In this document: positions 24,207 through 35,900 of the stretch, piece by piece
Numbering within the stretch: position 1 is the first letter of the stretch
Layout: each line of letters begins with the position of its first letter
From: Piromyces finnis
Lineage: Eukaryota > Neocallimastigomycota > Neocallimastigomycetes > Neocallimastigales > Neocallimastigaceae
Assembly: GCA_002104945.1 (NCBI GenBank)
Contig: MCFH01000053.1
Coordinates: 184,501-248,500, forward strand
Direction: 5' to 3'
Length of the DNA stretch: 64,000 bases
Program-made: the position numbers and the translations under genes
Notes under the pieces: generated by a model
Database searches by the model: none
What the model was told of the DNA's origin: nothing
Seen by the model: only the letters and a program-made list of their open reading frames with translations

Positions 24207-25130
24207 ATGAAAATGAGTAATATTTGTAAATATGTCACTTCATTATGCTGTATTTTCTCTGGGATGATTGTTATAACAACTGGAATCTTTGTTTATGTTA
24301 TTTTTTATGCTCCATTGGTACCAGAAGATTATATTAATATTGTAAAGACTGGTGGAAATATTGAGGCAAAATATCTTAACATGGGAAATTTCACAGTAAA
24401 ATATCATTCAGAAGAAACAAAAACTCAAGCTGGTAGTTTATTGTATTATTATCCAGAAGAATTAACAGAAAGCAATAAAACATATCCATTAGTTATTGTA
24501 GTTAATGGTGAAACAGCTTTTCCTAATAAACAAAAAAGTGTTTTTAAACATTTAGCATCATGGGGATTTATTGTTTTAGGAAATTATGATGTTAATCCAA
24601 TAAACGGAAAATCTGTTGGTCATTCTTTAAGAGAAATACTTAATTTTAATGAAAATAAAAATCATTTACTATATAAAAAAATTGATGTTGAAAACATAGG
24701 TATTATTGGCTTTTCTCAAGGTGGAATTGGTGTATATAATTCTATTATAGATAAAACAAATAATAATATTTTCAAATGTGCTATTCTTCTTTCCCCGAAA
24801 GGATATGATAATGAAGATATTACAATTAATTATACTTTTTCACTTATAACCTGCCCTTTTATGATATTGACTGGTACATTAAAAGAAGATATTCCATTTG
24901 ATAATATTCAAGAAGTATATAAAAATAATACATCTGTTACAAAGCTATTAGCAAGAAAATCTGAAGTGAAAAGTACACAAATGCTATATTACAGTGATGG
25001 ATATGTCACAGCATGGTTTATGTATTATTTACAAAAAGATAAAGAGGCGGGATTATTTTTTAGAGGCGATGATCCAGAAATATTAAATAATACATTATAT
25101 CAAGATCAACAAATAAGTATAAGAGATTAA
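24207..25130 (+). CDS. Membrane-anchored alpha/beta hydrolase (dienelactone-hydrolase/acetylxylan-esterase-like), likely bacterial origin
   Basis: Intronless, 307 residues. Residues 8-34 form a hydrophobic signal-anchor. An alpha/beta-hydrolase core follows, with LVIVVNGET as the oxyanion strand, GFSQGG with nucleophile Ser170, and LTGTLKEDIPFD supplying the acid (probably Asp228). The C-terminal block QMLYYSDGYVTAWFMYYLQ and the ending LNNTLYQDQ are typical of a secreted bacterial family common in gut Firmicutes. In that family, as I recall it, the residue before the QML-like motif is the catalytic His (DHGxML); here the place is taken by KST, so no His is seen. The protein may be a pseudoenzyme or use another residue. 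Substrate is unknown. Lack of introns beside intron-rich genes suggests horizontal transfer. Confidence 0.8.
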   Translation: MKMSNICKYVTSLCCIFSGMIVITTGIFVYVIFYAPLVPEDYINIVKTGGNIEAKYLNMGNFTVKYHSEETKTQAGSLLYYYPEELTESNKTYPLVIVVNGETAFPNKQKSVFKHLASWGFIVLGNYDVNPINGKSVGHSLREILNFNENKNHLLYKKIDVENIGIIGFSQGGIGVYNSIIDKTNNNIFKCAILLSPKGYDNEDITINYTFSLITCPFMILTGTLKEDIPFDNIQEVYKNNTSVTKLLARKSEVKSTQMLYYSDGYVTAWFMYYLQKDKEAGLFFRGDDPEILNNTLYQDQQISIRD

Positions 25131-26119
25131 TTTTGATTATGAAATATTTAAAAAGATACGATCATAGATCATAGTATTTGGCAAAATAAATATATAAAGG
25201 ACAATACGACTTTAATGATGTATAATACATATTATATATAAAAAATAATTAGATAGTAGGGAACAAGCAACTTTCCAAAAACTGATAAAAAATTACAATT
25301 TATATGTTTCATTATCATTTTAAATTACATATTCCATAAATGAAATGTATATGTAATATATATATATATTAACTTTAAAAACATAATATAGTTTTTTTTT
25401 TTCTTCGGTTATTACTTTTTTAAAGTTTTTTAATATTATAATAATATTACATTAAAATATGTTTCTATAATAATATTTAAAAAAATATGAATCTATAAAT
25501 TATTATTTTTATATTTTATAATTGTAGTAATTTTATAAATTTGTGATGACAAATTCATGGTTATTTAGAATTCAAATATTAAAAAATTTAATTTTAATAA
25601 TGGGTAATTCAAATATCAAATACTTTATACTATTTAAAGTATTGCTTTTATGAGGAATATAGAAACTTTTTTTTTTTATTTTTTTGATAATTAATAAAGA
25701 TTAAAAAAATAAAAAAGTATTTTTCTTAGGAGATGGGTTAATTTGATAAATATATATTAAAAAGAAGAAACATTTTTATTTCTTTATAATAAATAAGATT
25801 TAATATAACATAACTATATATTTCAATATTTTCTTTGTATTTTTAAGTTTTTAATATTCATTTATAGTTTATCTTTGAAAATCATATTAGAAACTATATT
25901 ATTAAAATGTGACTTAATAGAATAATCAATCTATATAATTTTAAAAATAAAATAATAAACAAAAGAAAAATAGATTGAAAATCATTTCATGGTTTTAATA
26001 ATATTTTAAAAGATACATCAAAGTATTTAATATAAAAATGAAAATTAATTAATAATAAAATAATTGATGAATAGTAATTTTTTTTTTTTAATAATTTTCA
26101 TCATCATTATTAAATTAGT
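25131..26119. other. Intergenic, nothing seen
   Basis: A 989-bp AT-rich spacer between two same-strand genes, with only short homopolymers. Confidence 0.5.
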
Positions 26120-29100
26120 ATGAAGGGTAACGACAACAACAACAACAACAACAGTATTGAATACAGGAATTATATGAAAATAAATATTGCAGAGAGCGAG
26201 AATGAAATTGATATTACATATAAAGATAAAGGGAGTGATAACAATAAAAATAAAAAAATAATTTATAAAAATAATATAAACTTAGAAAATGATATTGAAA
26301 ATAAAAGTAATTATCGGGTTATTATCGAAGAAAAGGTAGTGAATGAAGATAAAGAAACTATAAACGAAATTGATATTACAGGTGACAAAAAAAATTTAAA
26401 GTTTATAAATAAAAATTTATTTAATGATACTACTAAAATCGAAAGAGAAAAATATACTTTAAACAATAAAGATAAACATGATAGCATAAAGAATAATAAT
26501 TTTGATGATGATAAAATAGATATTTTCATACAAAATGGCTTAGAAAGCAATATAACGGATTCAATAAAATTTAATAGTGAATATAATTCAAGAGATCAAT
26601 TTATCCATGAAGATAATAAATATTCATTTAAACCTAGTATTTTTGAAGATGTAATAAACGGTCCTCGTGGTCCGGATGTACGATTGCATAGATATAATAT
26701 AATTGTTGGAGTACTAAAAATATTGATAGGTGTATTTGCGACGGCTGGTATCATATTGTTAACTGTAATTATGTTATGTATTACAATCAATGTTGGTTAT
26801 GTTTGTGTTCAAATCGATAAAATAAATTCATTTGTACAAATGCTATTTTTTATATACTATTTTGATTCCTTATACAAAATTAATCGATCGATTTGGAGAA
26901 CATATTTAAGATTCATTCATACTATAGTAAATAGTAAATTTGGTTCATCTATGAATGATATTTTTATTAAAAGAATACTAGGTTATTTTATAAGTGAAAA
27001 AATTACATACATGACTCTTCCTGATAGATATAAAACCCATCCAAAGGATTGGTATGAGAAAATTAACCTGACCGTATTTGTAGTATTTGTATTTATAATT
27101 CTTCTTCCATTCCCATTAATTAGTATATGCTTTGGTTATTGGAAGATCACCGAGATTATTTGTCTATTGTTTGTGGGTGGTGGTGCTATTACGATATTGA
27201 GTTTAAATTTTTTTTCTCGTGGTATTCTATATTTGAAGTTTTTCAGAAGACTGGATGAATATTATTATAACGCCCCATCTTATATAGATATTAAAGAACG
27301 TGTTAATAATCAAACAAACTATCTTAGAATAATATACTGTAATACAAATAGTTTTGAATGTGGTATTAATTATATTAATTATGTATTAGAACGTTTAATT
27401 GCAATGTTAGCAGGAATTTCAGTTGCTTCTGTTTTTTTCGGTTCTTTTGATCCAGATGTGATAAAATTAAGTTTTATGTTTGGAATAATTTTAATTCTTA
27501 TTCCTGTTCGTTTTAGAAACCAAGTGTATAGATTAATTGTGAAAATGAAAATTGTTTCAAAAAGTAAGCTTGAAGATAGTGATTTACAAAATAAATTAAA
27601 GATAAAAAAACAAATGAATGAAGCTCATAAGCAATATATTATCAGTAAAAGAAAATCAAAACAATATTTACATAATCAAAATCAAAATCAAAATATAAAA
27701 AAAACTGTATATGATCCTGTAAGCGATAACGATGAAAATTATTTAAAAGCACATGTAGGGGAAAATCATTTAGATGATGTATATTCTAATTCTCTCTTTA
27801 AAAATGGTTATGACAATAATTTATACAGTAGTTCTCATAATAATACGAATACATCCATGACAAATAATAAAAATAAATATTTAGGAGATGAAGAAGAAAA
27901 TATTAAAGAAAGTCAATCCGATTTTGAAAACAATGAAAACGACAATTTTGACAATATAATTAATACGGATGATAGAAATATTTATAGTAAAGCTATATTA
28001 ACTTGGAATATAGAAAATTTGAAATCATGGAAAGGTTGTTTAACCGTTTTTTTTGTTCGTCTAATAAAAAATATTATTGGAATTGGTTCTATGGCATTTT
28101 TAAATTACTATAGATACTCTAACAATTTTGATAGTTTTGATATCGAAACAACCAATAGTCTTTTGGTTGATATCTTTACTCATTTAACTTTTTTGATAGT
28201 ATTACTTGGTCAAGATGTCATTCAATTAATCCCAGCAAGTTCCGATTTTATGTCAATGAAAAAAAGGAAAATTATTTTTATTTCACTCTTAATATTTGAG
28301 TTTTGCTTGGTTATTATTATGCGTATTGTTATAACAAACAATTATATACCAATGGCATTTATAATTATAGCTTATTCAAATTTTATTATTTATCCTGATC
28401 CACGATATACATGGGATGATGAAAGTGTTGAAAGAAAAACTTTCTTTGACCTTTTTAAACCAAATATTGATCTTCGATCGGAAATATCTTATAGACATTT
28501 TGGTAAAAGTAGAGGATTTATTAATAAAAAATGGAAAAAAGACATTCCTACTGTGGATATTTCACAGGTAAATAATGAAAATGAAAATGAAAATTTATAT
28601 GAAACATTAAGTAAGGAAGATAAATTCACACAACCAGTTGCTATTTCAATGAAAAATAAATGTAATAGTTCATATAATAATATTAATTATGATCAAGGTA
28701 ATAATGATAGCGAATACACCAATAATTTAAAGAACAATATTACAAATGACAATAAGAAGGAACCAACCGTACAATTATATAAGACTATTCAAACTATTAG
28801 AAAAGAAATACAATATAAACGAAATGTTCGTGCACGTTATAATAGTTATGCAATTTTATTTGTAACTACAATAGTGGTAGTTACTTCTATTTTAATTAGT
28901 ATTGTTCTAGCCAATTCACAAAATTATAAAATGTTTTCATTTATAGATAATTCCAATTTTATTAATCAAAAACCAGCAATTTGTCAATGGAATATTAGTG
29001 GTATTACTATCAATGAATTTTCATCATTAGCTCATGCCTGTTATTATGATACAATTGATGATGTTTTCCATTCCTGGCTGTATAGTCGACCAAAGACTTC

Positions 29101-29809
29101 TAATAATAATTTTACTATAGGTGATAATAGTATTCTATCAAAAGGAGGTGTTCATTTCATTGATTTCGTTAATGAAGAAAAAAAAGTTATTGTTGTTGCA
29201 ATTAGAGGTACTAGTACCTTTGAAGATCTTTTTCAAGATATTTACATTTGGAGTGCATCCGCCTTACTTCAATTATCCGGCTTTTTTGGAACATTTATTA
29301 AATTTTGGCCTAGAGATACTATCGCTTCATTAGTTAATTTTATTGTAAAGCAATTTACAAACTCTCAACTTTTATATTGGATTGATGTTGAAAAACATAT
29401 TTATGATTTGAAAATAAATACTAATTACACTTTATATCTTACTGGTCATTCCCTTGGTGGTGGTGTAGCTGGTGTTATCTCAGCTCATTTAGATATTCCT
29501 GCTATTACTTTTTCATCCCCCGGTTTAGGTTATTCATACAAAACCTATGGCATTGAATTAAATAAGTTGATGCATAATTTTGTTAATATAGTACCTATGT
29601 CTGATCCTATACCATTATTAGATTCACAAGTTGGGCAAATCCAAAATATTGAGTGCAAGTCAGAGCAACCATTAACATGCCATAAAATTATCAATACTAT
29701 TGATACCCTAAATAAGATGTGTGGTGAACAATCTGTCTATAGGTATTGGGATGATAATGAAGAGGAGATGATCAATGGGAACTCTTTTTTTTATAAGTTG
29801 GAAGAGTAA
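26120..29809 (+). CDS. Large polytopic membrane protein with C-terminal class-3 lipase domain
   Basis: Intronless, 1229 residues. The N-terminal 180 residues are disordered and Asn/Asp/Lys-rich. A first block of about six hydrophobic segments spans roughly residues 190-470. A charged Asn-rich linker runs to about 630, a second block of about five segments to 755, another linker follows, and one segment lies at 910-935. The last 290 residues form a class-3 (Rhizomucor-type) lipase: VVAIRGTSTFEDLFQDI, GHSLGGG with Ser1111, SDPIP with Asp1162, and His1188 in LTCHKI. The ending, with paired Cys around the His and MCGEQ, resembles ATG15-type phospholipases. It probably hydrolyses lipids on the lumenal or outer face. 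The membrane blocks are not a family I recognise, so the fusion is unusual. The start at 26120 is the first ATG after stops. Confidence 0.85.
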   Translation: MKGNDNNNNNNSIEYRNYMKINIAESENEIDITYKDKGSDNNKNKKIIYKNNINLENDIENKSNYRVIIEEKVVNEDKETINEIDITGDKKNLKFINKNLFNDTTKIEREKYTLNNKDKHDSIKNNNFDDDKIDIFIQNGLESNITDSIKFNSEYNSRDQFIHEDNKYSFKPSIFEDVINGPRGPDVRLHRYNIIVGVLKILIGVFATAGIILLTVIMLCITINVGYVCVQIDKINSFVQMLFFIYYFDSLYKINRSIWRTYLRFIHTIVNSKFGSSMNDIFIKRILGYFISEKITYMTLPDRYKTHPKDWYEKINLTVFVVFVFIILLPFPLISICFGYWKITEIICLLFVGGGAITILSLNFFSRGILYLKFFRRLDEYYYNAPSYIDIKERVNNQTNYLRIIYCNTNSFECGINYINYVLERLIAMLAGISVASVFFGSFDPDVIKLSFMFGIILILIPVRFRNQVYRLIVKMKIVSKSKLEDSDLQNKLKIKKQMNEAHKQYIISKRKSKQYLHNQNQNQNIKKTVYDPVSDNDENYLKAHVGENHLDDVYSNSLFKNGYDNNLYSSSHNNTNTSMTNNKNKYLGDEEENIKESQSDFENNENDNFDNIINTDDRNIYSKAILTWNIENLKSWKGCLTVFFVRLIKNIIGIGSMAFLNYYRYSNNFDSFDIETTNSLLVDIFTHLTFLIVLLGQDVIQLIPASSDFMSMKKRKIIFISLLIFEFCLVIIMRIVITNNYIPMAFIIIAYSNFIIYPDPRYTWDDESVERKTFFDLFKPNIDLRSEISYRHFGKSRGFINKKWKKDIPTVDISQVNNENENENLYETLSKEDKFTQPVAISMKNKCNSSYNNINYDQGNNDSEYTNNLKNNITNDNKKEPTVQLYKTIQTIRKEIQYKRNVRARYNSYAILFVTTIVVVTSILISIVLANSQNYKMFSFIDNSNFINQKPAICQWNISGITINEFSSLAHACYYDTIDDVFHSWLYSRPKTSNNNFTIGDNSILSKGGVHFIDFVNEEKKVIVVAIRGTSTFEDLFQDIYIWSASALLQLSGFFGTFIKFWPRDTIASLVNFIVKQFTNSQLLYWIDVEKHIYDLKINTNYTLYLTGHSLGGGVAGVISAHLDIPAITFSSPGLGYSYKTYGIELNKLMHNFVNIVPMSDPIPLLDSQVGQIQNIECKSEQPLTCHKIINTIDTLNKMCGEQSVYRYWDDNEEEMINGNSFFYKLEE

Positions 29810-30091
29810 AATGAGGAAATAAAAAGGAATACATTATATTAAATTAAGAATATTATATTATTGTATTCTAGAATATATAGAATATATCAATTATATAGTC
29901 TTTATTTTTATAAATATTTATAAAAAATGTTATAAAATAGTATTTATATATTATTATATATATATAAATTTTCATATGTAATTATAGATTGTGTAACCAA
30001 TGTAAAAGAAAATTTATTAATTTTTTTTTTTTTTAATTTATATAATTTTATTTTATTTTTTTTTTTTTATAAAAATTCTATCTTTTTAAAT

Positions 30092-30142
<51 letters not shown>

Positions 30143-30163
30143 AAAGAATAAAAATAATAAATT
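29810..30163. promoter_or_regulatory. Short spacer with poly(dA:dT) promoter element
   Basis: A 354-bp spacer between the lipase stop and the cis-prenyltransferase start. T-runs (30020-30034, 30057-30069) precede a 44-base A run ending 24 bp before the ATG. This is a plausible nucleosome-excluding core promoter or 5' leader. Confidence 0.5.
30096..30139 (+). repeat. 44-base poly(A) tract before the cis-prenyltransferase ATG
   Basis: A pure A run, the longest homopolymer in the window. Such tracts exclude nucleosomes, and if transcribed they would give an A-rich leader. Exact length is prone to sequencing error. Confidence 0.9.
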
Positions 30164-31255
30164 ATGGCAAATGCTAAATTAGAACTAAGTTATTACTTTT
30201 CCAAAGTAATCAGTATATTTTATAATTTTTTCGGTTGGATATTAAGCTTCTTTACTAAAAATAAAAATATTGAAGAAATAAAAAATGAAACAAATAATGA
30301 ATGTGAAACTGTAAAAAAACTAAAAAATAACATAAGAAAAATTTATTATAAATGGTGTTTAAATATCATAAAGCAATATGAAATTCCAAAACATATCGGT
30401 TTTATTATGGATGGTAATAGAAGATATGCAAGAATGAATAATATTAATCCATACGTTGCTCACTTAAGAGGTTTTGAAAATTTAGAATTGGTATTTATTA
30501 TATATATTTCAATAATATTAATGAAAGTTGTTTAAAAATTATAACAAATTTCTAATTTTTTATAAAATAAAATGTAATTTAAAATCTGATTTAACGCTAT
30601 TTAAAAAATCAAACAATAATTTTTATAACAATATGAAATTTAAAAGAATTTAGAATGGTTATTATATATGGGTGTTAAGGTAGTTACTGTTTATGCTTTT
30701 AGTATTGAAAATTTTAAAAGAACTAATAGTGAGGTTCAGGCTCTTTTTGAAATCACAAAAAACAAAATGAAAGAATTTAATACACATGGGTATTTTTTAA
30801 TTCATTAATTTACGTAAAATAATATATTTATCTTAAAAATCTTAATAGTGGGTTTTAATTATTTCTTATACTAAATATAAATGTTTGAATAGTCATTTTC
30901 TTTCTGAGAGCGGAATTAAATTAAATGTTCTTGGTGATTTATCTTTATTACCTCCTGATGTTAATGAAGCTATCAATGAGGCTGTAGAAAATACAAAAAA
31001 TAATAACAAGTAATATTAATCATTGCAATTATATATTATATTATTTGGAAAAAAAGTAAAATTCTTAATTGTTCAAAAATAAATTAAATTATAATGTATA
31101 AATTTTTATTTTAAAATATTATTATATATTTTCAACAAAAAGTTTCATCTTAAATATTTGCTTTGCATACACTTCAAGATATGAAATAACAAATGCTATA
31201 AAAAATGTAGTAAAAGATGTTCAAGAAGGAAAACTTAGTAGCGAGTATGTTAATA

Positions 31256-31286
<31 letters not shown>

Positions 31287-31702
31287 ATCCTTATATATTT
31301 AAATCAAAAATTAAAAAAAAATTTTTTTAAAAATTATATATATATAAAATAGTGATATTACTGAAGAAACTATTGAAAAGAAATTATTAACAAGTAGTTG
31401 TCCTCCTGTAGATATATTAGTAAGAACTTCTATGGAAACTCGTTTTAGTGATTTCTTATTATGGCAGGTAAATGCTTATTAAATAATAAGATTCACCATA
31501 TAATTTATTCATGTAATAAATACTTATTTGTAACAATTCGTTTAATTTATAATATGTATAGATTTGTGACGATACCCAAATTCATTTTATTGATGTTTAC
31601 TGGCCAGTTTTTAACTTTTGGAATATGATCCCAGTAATTTTATCTTATCAAAGAAATTTATTACATAAAAAACAAAATATTAATGACAAGAAAACTCAAT
31701 AA
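30164..31702 (+). CDS. RER2: Dehydrodolichyl diphosphate synthase, cis-prenyltransferase subunit
   Basis: Six exons, 30164-30490, 30647-30789, 30893-31009, 31143-31244, 31353-31467 and 31562-31702, encode 314 residues. The enzyme extends farnesyl diphosphate with isopentenyl diphosphate into the long polyprenyl chain of dolichol at the ER membrane. A hydrophobic N-terminus (residues 8-31) precedes HIGFIMDGNRRYAR with catalytic Asp83. VTVYAFSIENFKR, LNVLGDLSLLP, FAYTSRYEI and the final RTS-ETR-SDFLLWQ block are all present. In that last block the usual Gly of RTSGE is Met here. Exon 2 was begun at 30647, which gives the exact spacing between GFENL and EWLLYMGV. It lies next to PMT4, whose donor substrate is dolichol-linked mannose. 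Confidence 0.93.
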
Positions 31703-32056
31703 ATTAAACTTTATTATTATCGATTTTATCATTATTTATTCAAAATTTCAGTTATATTTATAAATTTTTAAATAAATTTTATATTTAGGTTTTTTTTTTA
31801 ATAAATAGAAGAAAAATCATTAAAACGATAAATAATTTCATAACAAAAACCCTCTTAATATTTTAAATAATTGTTTTTATTATAAAGCAATAAAAACGCA
31901 TTAATAAATTATTACAATTTGAAATTAAAATAAAATACTATAATATACAAAACAAATATATATTTATTATTTTTTTATTATCTTTTAAAGTTTAAGATGG
32001 TTTTAATTTGATGTTAACCAACAAAAAATTTTCTAATTAGTATAAATAGGATAAAA

Positions 32057-32095
<39 letters not shown>

Positions 32096-32917
32096 ACTTT
32101 AAAGATAATATATAAGAAATCAGTTTATTACTATATAATTTCATTAAGAAATGATTTTTTAGTAAAATGTTAATACTTTCATTTATTTCAATACTAAATC
32201 ACAAAGTTTTACATATTTTTTTTTTTTTTATTTTATGAATATTATTTTTTTACTTTTTTTTTTTTAAAAAAAAAACATTTTTTTTGTGTGATGTTGACAT
32301 CTTTCAGACACTAAATTTAGTATAATTTAATGTTAATATATTTAATTAAAATTTTTATATATTGAAAGATTTTGAATTTTATTTATTATATTTTCTAATT
32401 AGAGTATAAAATTAAACTTAACACATTCTATTTTTTTTCTTTTTCAAATTAAAAATTAAAAATTATTAATATAAAGGGGATAAATTTCAAAACTAAAAAG
32501 CTATTATAATATTGATTATTATAATAATAAAGTAAAAAAAAAAAAAAAAAAAAAAGAAAAAAGAAAGTAAGAAAGCGAAATACATTATATAAAATATATA
32601 TATAATAATAAAAATAAAAGCAAAATGAAAGTAATAAATAAATTAAATATAAATTCGTAAAAAAAATTTTTTTTCAAAAGTCTAAAAATAAATATATGAT
32701 ATTTATAGTACTTGAAATTAATAATAAGGAATAATAATAATAATCATAAAACAAAAGGAAATATATATTATATAACAATAATAATTTGTTATTTTAAATA
32801 TTTAGATAAATAAATAAATAAATAAATAATTAAATAAAAAGTACTAATATAAATATTTATAAATATTAAATTTTAAATTATTAATTCTATAAAACAAAAG
32901 CAAATGAAAATTTCAAT
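31703..32917. other. Intergenic; PMT4 upstream region
   Basis: AT-rich spacer with A-runs at 32061-32093 and 32534-32556 and an (AAAT)n stretch at 32808-32828. No gene or structured RNA is seen. Confidence 0.55.
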
Positions 32918-35900
32918 ATGAGTGAATTCGCAACTTATTCGAGTATAGATCAGGATTTATCGGCACATAGCAAAGAAAATCCAAATATCATTAATTACAA
33001 TAATGGTATAAATTCATATATTAAATCAAGAAGTAATGCTTATTCATTACCCTTAGAAATTCAAAATCATAAATCATATACTACAGATTATGATGATAAA
33101 TATAACAAAAACAAAGTAAATATATAACATATAAGTACTTTATAAACTTTTTTTATATAAAATAATATAATTAGGAAAACTTTATATATTTATATATTGT
33201 ATTATTTATATATATATTTATCGAAAATTTTCAATAAAATTAAAAATTTTAAATTAAAAATAATAATGTAATAATAGCAAATTCATTTTAAAGACAATAA
33301 ATCTGAATATGTTCATAGTAATATCGATAAAATTAATATTACAATTTTAGTAGGATTATCATTAATAATCCGTTTATGGAAAATTAGTAATCCAAAGGAA
33401 GTTGTTTTTGATGAAGTTCATTTTGGAGGTTTTGCTAACCAATATTTAAAAAGAACCTTTTTCATGGGTAAATATTAAAACAATAAAAGAATTTAATAGT
33501 AAAGAATATATAAAAATTTAATGTGTATAATAAATATATATTTGTTTTATAATTTAAAGATGTTCATCCTCCATTAGCTAAAATGATGTTTGCTTTGGTA
33601 GCGTATGTATTAATATATTTATTTAATATAAATATTACATATATAATAAACACGTATATATTATACATACTTATATTAATTATATATTCTTTTATATGTA
33701 TAAATTTAATCTTAAAAATTATATAAAATAGTTTTCTAAGTGGATACAAGGGTGATTTTTCATTTGAAGAAATTGGTTTATCTTACGAAGATGGTGTTCC
33801 ATATGTAACCATGAGATTATATAGTGCCCTTTGTGGTATTTTAGTTGTCCCAGTATGTATATTATAAATTATTTATTTTATAAAAAATGTATATATATAT
33901 ATATTCATTTATATATATTGATAAAATATATACATATAATTAATAATTACATATATTTCAAAATTTACATAACAGATTGGTTATTACATTATAAAAGGAT
34001 TAAAATTTTCAAGATATGCTGCATTTTTAGGAGCATTATTTATTATTTTTGGTAAGTAGAATTAAAATTTAATATATAAATATTAAAATATTAATATTTA
34101 AATCATTTATATATTAAAAAATAATTTTCTTTATATGCATTAATTATTTAGAAAATGCATTAATAACTCAGAGCCGGTAAAAATAATATAAATAGTTATA
34201 AATTTCTCTTTAAATTATATAAGCCAACTAATTAGTTTATTATGAATACGAAGACTAATTCTTTTAGATTCACAATTAATTTTATTTGCTGCTTATACTC
34301 TTTTATCATGGGTTAACTTTATTGCTAATAAAGAATCGTAATTATCTAGATAATGCATACATATATTTTTAAAATATACAAGTATATAGAATTGAACCCT
34401 AAATTGACAATTATTGATTTTATAAATTTAAAATAGTCCATGGACTAAATCTTGGTGGTTTTGGTTAGCTTCCACTGGTGTTGGGTAATTTTAAAAATAA
34501 ATCGTATAATTTTAAGTTTTAAATATTATTCATAATTTATATATTTATGTATTTTTAATATAAATAGTTTGGGTCTTACCTTTAGGTATAAAAAATAGTG
34601 ATATTATTAAAGATTTATTGGATAAATAATGAATAAGAATTAAATTTATAATTAAAATTTTTATTTAAATAAACTTTAATTATTATAAAGTGTCAAATGG
34701 GTTGGTATGTATAATACAACTTATTCATTTAAAAATTTATTTAGATAAATTTTTTTCTAATTGTGATTTCTTTTATAAATTTGTGTAGGTCTTTTCATTA
34801 TTGCAACTATTGGTTTAGCAACAATAAAAGATTTGTGGGACATTTTAGGAAATGTTGATAACTCAATGGTAAATTATGCTAAAAATAAATATAACTATTA
34901 TACCTTTGTATTAAATAATTATAATTTTTATTATTATTAATTTTAAATATATTTCATTAAATAAAATACAGTATCAAGTTGTTAAACACTTCATGGCTAG
35001 AGCTCTTTGTTTAATTATTGTTCCATTAAGTTTATATGCTTTCTTTTTCAAAATCCATTTAGCCATTGTAAGTAAGAAAGGTGGAGGTACCACATTTATG
35101 TCAGCAGAATTCCAAGCTTCTTTTGATGATAACAAACCAAAACCAACTTATTATGATGTTGCCTATAGCTCCAGAGTATATATTCGTCATATTAATACCA
35201 ATGGTGGTTTTCTTCATTCTCATGATTCCACATACCCAACTGGTTCTAAGCAACAACAAATTACCCTTTATGGTTTTGCTGATTCCAATAGTGAATGGTT
35301 AATTATTCCACAAAGAGATACTGAAAATTACAAGTTTGGCCAATATATTAAGGATGGTGACACCGTTAGATTACAGCATGTTCCAACCGCTAAAAGACTT
35401 CATAGTCACGATCATAGGTAGTGTTACGAGAATTATTGAAATAATATTGAAGAAAAATATAATATAAAATAATATAAAAATAATATAAAATAGAATGCTT
35501 ATTTTAATGTTTATTTTATATACATAATTATTTCATATTTTAATGTAATTATTATTTGTATAAAGACCTCCAATGTCAGAGGAAGAATACCAAAATGAAG
35601 TTTCTGGTTATGGTGGTCCAGGAACTCTAGATCCACATGATAATTGGGTTATTGAAATTGAAAAAGGAAGAAATAAAGAGTCAAGAGAATATGTTAAGAC
35701 TTTTGACACTGTATTCCGTTTAAGACATAAGAATACTGGATGTTATCTTTTTAGTCATCCAGTTTCCCTTCCTGAATGGGGTTTTGAACAACAAGAAGTT
35801 ACTTGTGGTACAGATGTTTTAAGAAAGAACACTTTATGGCGTATTGAAATGAATAATAATAGTGAATGTAAGTTATTGTAAGAATAATGCTAATATTAAT

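Noticed and set aside
33564-34055. Short frames on both strands within PMT4
   Set aside because: They read through introns of a well-supported gene.
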